NCBI GenBank assembly: GCA_013203545.1
Contig: JABMQA010000861.1
Coordinates: 1-6,846 of the forward strand
Origin: Bacteroidota bacterium
Lineage (GTDB): Bacteria > Bacteroidota > Bacteroidia > Bacteroidales > 4484-276
Length of the DNA stretch: 6,846 nt
Direction of reading: 5' to 3'
The translations under genes were made by a program, and so were the position numbers. Below are positions 4,631 to 6,846 of this stretch, one piece after another; position 1 is the first letter of the stretch, and each line of letters begins with the position of its first letter. The notes beneath the pieces were generated by a model that was not told the origin of the DNA, ran no database searches, and was given only the letters and a program-made list of their open reading frames with translations.

Positions 4631-6846
4631 ATGGGAAAAGAACAGATTTTTCTTGGTAAAAACAGCGTTTACAGCGTACTCGATAGTGCCAATATTTGGC
4701 TTCATGGTATTGATATTAACGGCAATACAACCTTCTTTAATAGATATGCCGAAAAAATCTCGGGTTACAGCCGTGAATATTTTCTCAACAATCTAAACGA
4801 ATGGGATTACCTTTTCGAAGATAAAAACGCAGGTCAGAAGTTTAAAAACGTTTGCTGTAAGATGATGGCCTCGCACAAGGAATTTGAAGGGAAAGAGGTA
4901 TCCATTATTTCTGCCGAAGGTAAAAAAGTTGATATTTCATGGTCGATGAACCTTATTTTTGATAAAGAACAGGTAGTAAGGGGATGTATGCTTATTGGGA
5001 TAAACATTTCATACAGGCGGGAATTCATCAGTAAATTATCAAAAAGCGAAGAAAAATACCATACGATATTCGACCATGCCCCCCTGGGCTTTTTCCGGTC
5101 CCTGCCCGAAGGAAAATTTCTGGAAGTAAATACCACATATGCAAAAATGTTAGGCTTCTCCAAGCCGGCTGAGGTTTTACAGTTTGTTACAGATATTGGC
5201 ACCAACATTTACGATGACCCCCAAATTAGACGGACAATAATTAACGAAACCCTCCGATCAAAAGGGATATGTATCTTTGAAACCAAATTTAAGAAACGCA
5301 ATGGTAGCACATTCGATGTACGTATTAACATCAAAGCCCGCATTGACCCACTGATAAATTCCAGGGTTCTTGAAGGCACCATTGAAGATATTACGTTGCT
5401 AAAGGCCGAGCAGAAAGCTTTGAGAAAAAGTGAAAGCCAATTGGTTTCACTTCTAAAGGCCATGAACGATGTGGTAATTATGTTTGATAAATACGGCAAT
5501 TACCTTTTTGTTGCGCCAACTGCCTCAAATTTGCTTATCGCACCAAAAGAACAACTTGAAGGAAAAAACATCAGTGAATTCTTTGATAAAAAATCGGTTG
5601 ATTCGTTTTTAAGCGTTATCAACCAATGCCTCGAAAAAAAGGAAACCGTTAAATTTGAATATCCCATTACCATCGCCGGCAACACGATCTGGTTTGATGC
5701 CATGATTTCGCCGGTATCAGATAATGCTGTTACCTGGGTGGCACGCGATATTACCAGCAGAAGGTTGAATGAAAAGGTTAATGCAGCCATGCTGAACATA
5801 TCCAAAGCGGTTAACACCTCTGATAACCTGGATGAATTGTTTGACAATATAAGTCATGAATTATCCAGCATTATCGATACCAAAAACTTTTTTATTGCGC
5901 TCTACGATTCTGAAACCAATACGATGACGCTACCCTATTTCAGGGATGAAAAAGATAAATTTGACAGTTTTCCCGCCGAAAAAACCCTGAGTTCATTGGT
6001 GGTTAACCAAAAGAAATCAGTTTACCTGAAAAAAGCCGAAATTAATAACCTGGCCAAACAGGGCAAAATAAATCTCGTTGGTACAACCGCCGAAGTCTGG
6101 ATTGGCATCCCACTCATGGTTGAGGGAGAAGTACTGGGAGTTATGGTCGTACAAAACTACGACCACAAAGAGGCGTTTAACGAGGAGCACTTCAAGCTGC
6201 TTGAGGTAATATCCCCGCAAATCAGCCTTTCGATCAAACACAAGCACTCCGAACAGCTTCTTAAAAATTCGGAGAAAATGCTCCGGGAATCCAATTTAAC
6301 CAAAGACCGGTTCTTCAACATCATTGCCCATGACCTGAAAAACCCGTTTAACGCCATCATCGGGTTTTCCAATTTATTGATTGATGAATGGAGTGATTTC
6401 GACAATGATGAGAAAATATCGATGATCAATTCGATTAAATCATCCTCCGAAGGCGCTTATGAATTGCTCATGAACCTGCTTGATTGGTCGAGGTTGCAGG
6501 TTGGTAAGATAAATTATGAGCCTCAGTTTATTGATATTGCCGGTCTTATAAAATTGAATTTCTCGTTGTTGAAGACCAATGCCGACAGTAAGAACATAAC
6601 CATGCATACCGCCGAAAACTGCGATAAGATGGTATGGGCTGATGCCAATATGATCAATACGGTAATCAGAAACCTCTTGTCGAATGCCATTAAATTTACC
6701 AAAGAAAACGGCATAATCAAAGTTAGGTGTAACAAAAGCGCCGACTATCCGGGAAAAATAATTTTAGCCATCAGCGACAGCGGCGTTGGATTCGATACCA
6801 GCATTACCCCCGATCTTTTTAACTTTTCCTCCTCTCAAAGCTCCAA
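4631..6846 (+). CDS. Soluble multi-PAS/GAF sensor histidine kinase, 3' end beyond the window
   Basis: The open frame runs from ATG 4631 to the right edge: 738 codons plus two bases, with no stop. Three PAS-like domains come first: about 12-128 (IWLHGIDINGNTTFFNRYA), 139-258 (EEKYHTIFDHAPLGFF, closing GTIEDIT), and 268-378 (closing WVARDIT). A GAF domain spans about 385-540 (WIGIPLMVEGEVLGVMVVQN at 490-509). A short helical linker leads to the HisKA dimerisation domain with H-box FFNIIAHDLKNPFN (561-574; H567 is the predicted phosphorylated histidine). The HATPase domain shows the N-box NTVIRNLLSNAIKFT (676-690) and G1 box ISDSGVGFD (714-722). The G2 box, and any receiver or output domain, lie past the edge. 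I see no membrane segment, so it should be a cytoplasmic sensor; ligands of the PAS and GAF domains are unknown. ATG 4631 follows AAAGGA with 10 bases between. An in-frame stop at 4592-4594 limits alternatives to GTG 4610. Confidence 0.95.
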   Translation, partial: MGKEQIFLGKNSVYSVLDSANIWLHGIDINGNTTFFNRYAEKISGYSREYFLNNLNEWDYLFEDKNAGQKFKNVCCKMMASHKEFEGKEVSIISAEGKKVDISWSMNLIFDKEQVVRGCMLIGINISYRREFISKLSKSEEKYHTIFDHAPLGFFRSLPEGKFLEVNTTYAKMLGFSKPAEVLQFVTDIGTNIYDDPQIRRTIINETLRSKGICIFETKFKKRNGSTFDVRINIKARIDPLINSRVLEGTIEDITLLKAEQKALRKSESQLVSLLKAMNDVVIMFDKYGNYLFVAPTASNLLIAPKEQLEGKNISEFFDKKSVDSFLSVINQCLEKKETVKFEYPITIAGNTIWFDAMISPVSDNAVTWVARDITSRRLNEKVNAAMLNISKAVNTSDNLDELFDNISHELSSIIDTKNFFIALYDSETNTMTLPYFRDEKDKFDSFPAEKTLSSLVVNQKKSVYLKKAEINNLAKQGKINLVGTTAEVWIGIPLMVEGEVLGVMVVQNYDHKEAFNEEHFKLLEVISPQISLSIKHKHSEQLLKNSEKMLRESNLTKDRFFNIIAHDLKNPFNAIIGFSNLLIDEWSDFDNDEKISMINSIKSSSEGAYELLMNLLDWSRLQVGKINYEPQFIDIAGLIKLNFSLLKTNADSKNITMHTAENCDKMVWADANMINTVIRNLLSNAIKFTKENGIIKVRCNKSADYPGKIILAISDSGVGFDTSITPDLFNFSSSQSS

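Noticed and set aside
4610..4631. GTG 4610 as an alternative start of the kinase
   Set aside because: ATG 4631 has a purine-rich site at suitable spacing, and using GTG would add only seven residues, partly encoded by that site.
4582..4659. A 25-codon Lys-rich upstream frame (ATG 4582) overlapping the kinase start
   Set aside because: It has no ribosome-binding site and its Lys content comes from an A9 run. It could be a leader peptide, but nothing beyond its presence supports that.
4834..5847. Three adjacent open frames antisense to the kinase gene (4834-5208, 5209-5499, 5500-5847)
   Set aside because: They lie opposite a continuous frame with clear PAS domains, are directly abutting pieces of one stop-interrupted frame, and show no recognisable protein motif.
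6017..6735. Antisense open frames within the GAF and kinase regions
   Set aside because: The plus strand here encodes intact GAF, H-box and N-box motifs; the reverse frames overlap each other and look like shadows.
1..6846. tRNA, rRNA, riboswitch, CRISPR array, insertion sequence or phage attachment site
   Set aside because: Coding sequence fills nearly all of the window. The three gaps contain no repeats at regular spacing, no terminal inverted repeats and no cloverleaf or conserved riboswitch core that I could recognise by eye.

Overview
The window looks like ordinary chromosome from a member of the Bacteroidota. The evidence is moderately AT-rich DNA, gene starts mostly without a Shine-Dalgarno sequence, a match to the Bacteroidota -7 promoter element (TAnnTTTG) upstream of every gene, and protein styles familiar from that phylum: a two-domain universal stress protein, a soluble PAS/GAF histidine kinase, and a GT2 protein with a long membrane tail. 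I cannot place it below phylum level.

Layout. Three genes lie on the minus strand. In their direction of transcription these are a two-domain universal stress protein (3527-4399), a 654-residue family 2 glycosyltransferase with a membrane/Rossmann tail (1462-3426), and a lipoyl-bearing E2 acyltransferase of a 2-oxoacid dehydrogenase complex (14-1318). A large multi-PAS/GAF sensor histidine kinase starts at 4631 on the plus strand, divergent from the stress-protein gene, and runs off the right edge before its ATP-binding domain is complete. Gaps between genes are 143, 100 and 231 bases, so no gene-free stretch exceeds 300 bases. I see no RNA gene, mobile element, CRISPR array or phage feature.

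How the genes relate. The minus-strand genes do not form an obvious pathway. Their gaps, each with its own candidate promoter, suggest separate transcription. The only arrangement that hints at shared control is the divergent kinase/stress-protein pair, which shares a 231-base region with a promoter-like element facing each way.

The most interesting object is the glycosyltransferase. After a normal GT2 domain, its C-terminal 390 residues follow the layout of a polyprenyl-phosphate glycosyl-1-phosphate transferase (WbaP/WcaJ type): membrane helices, Rossmann-like domain, then the start and end of the sugar-transferase domain. The catalytic middle of that domain appears to be missing. This would be a GT2 enzyme fused to an inactive phosphoglycosyltransferase scaffold. 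I found no convincing new multi-gene system.
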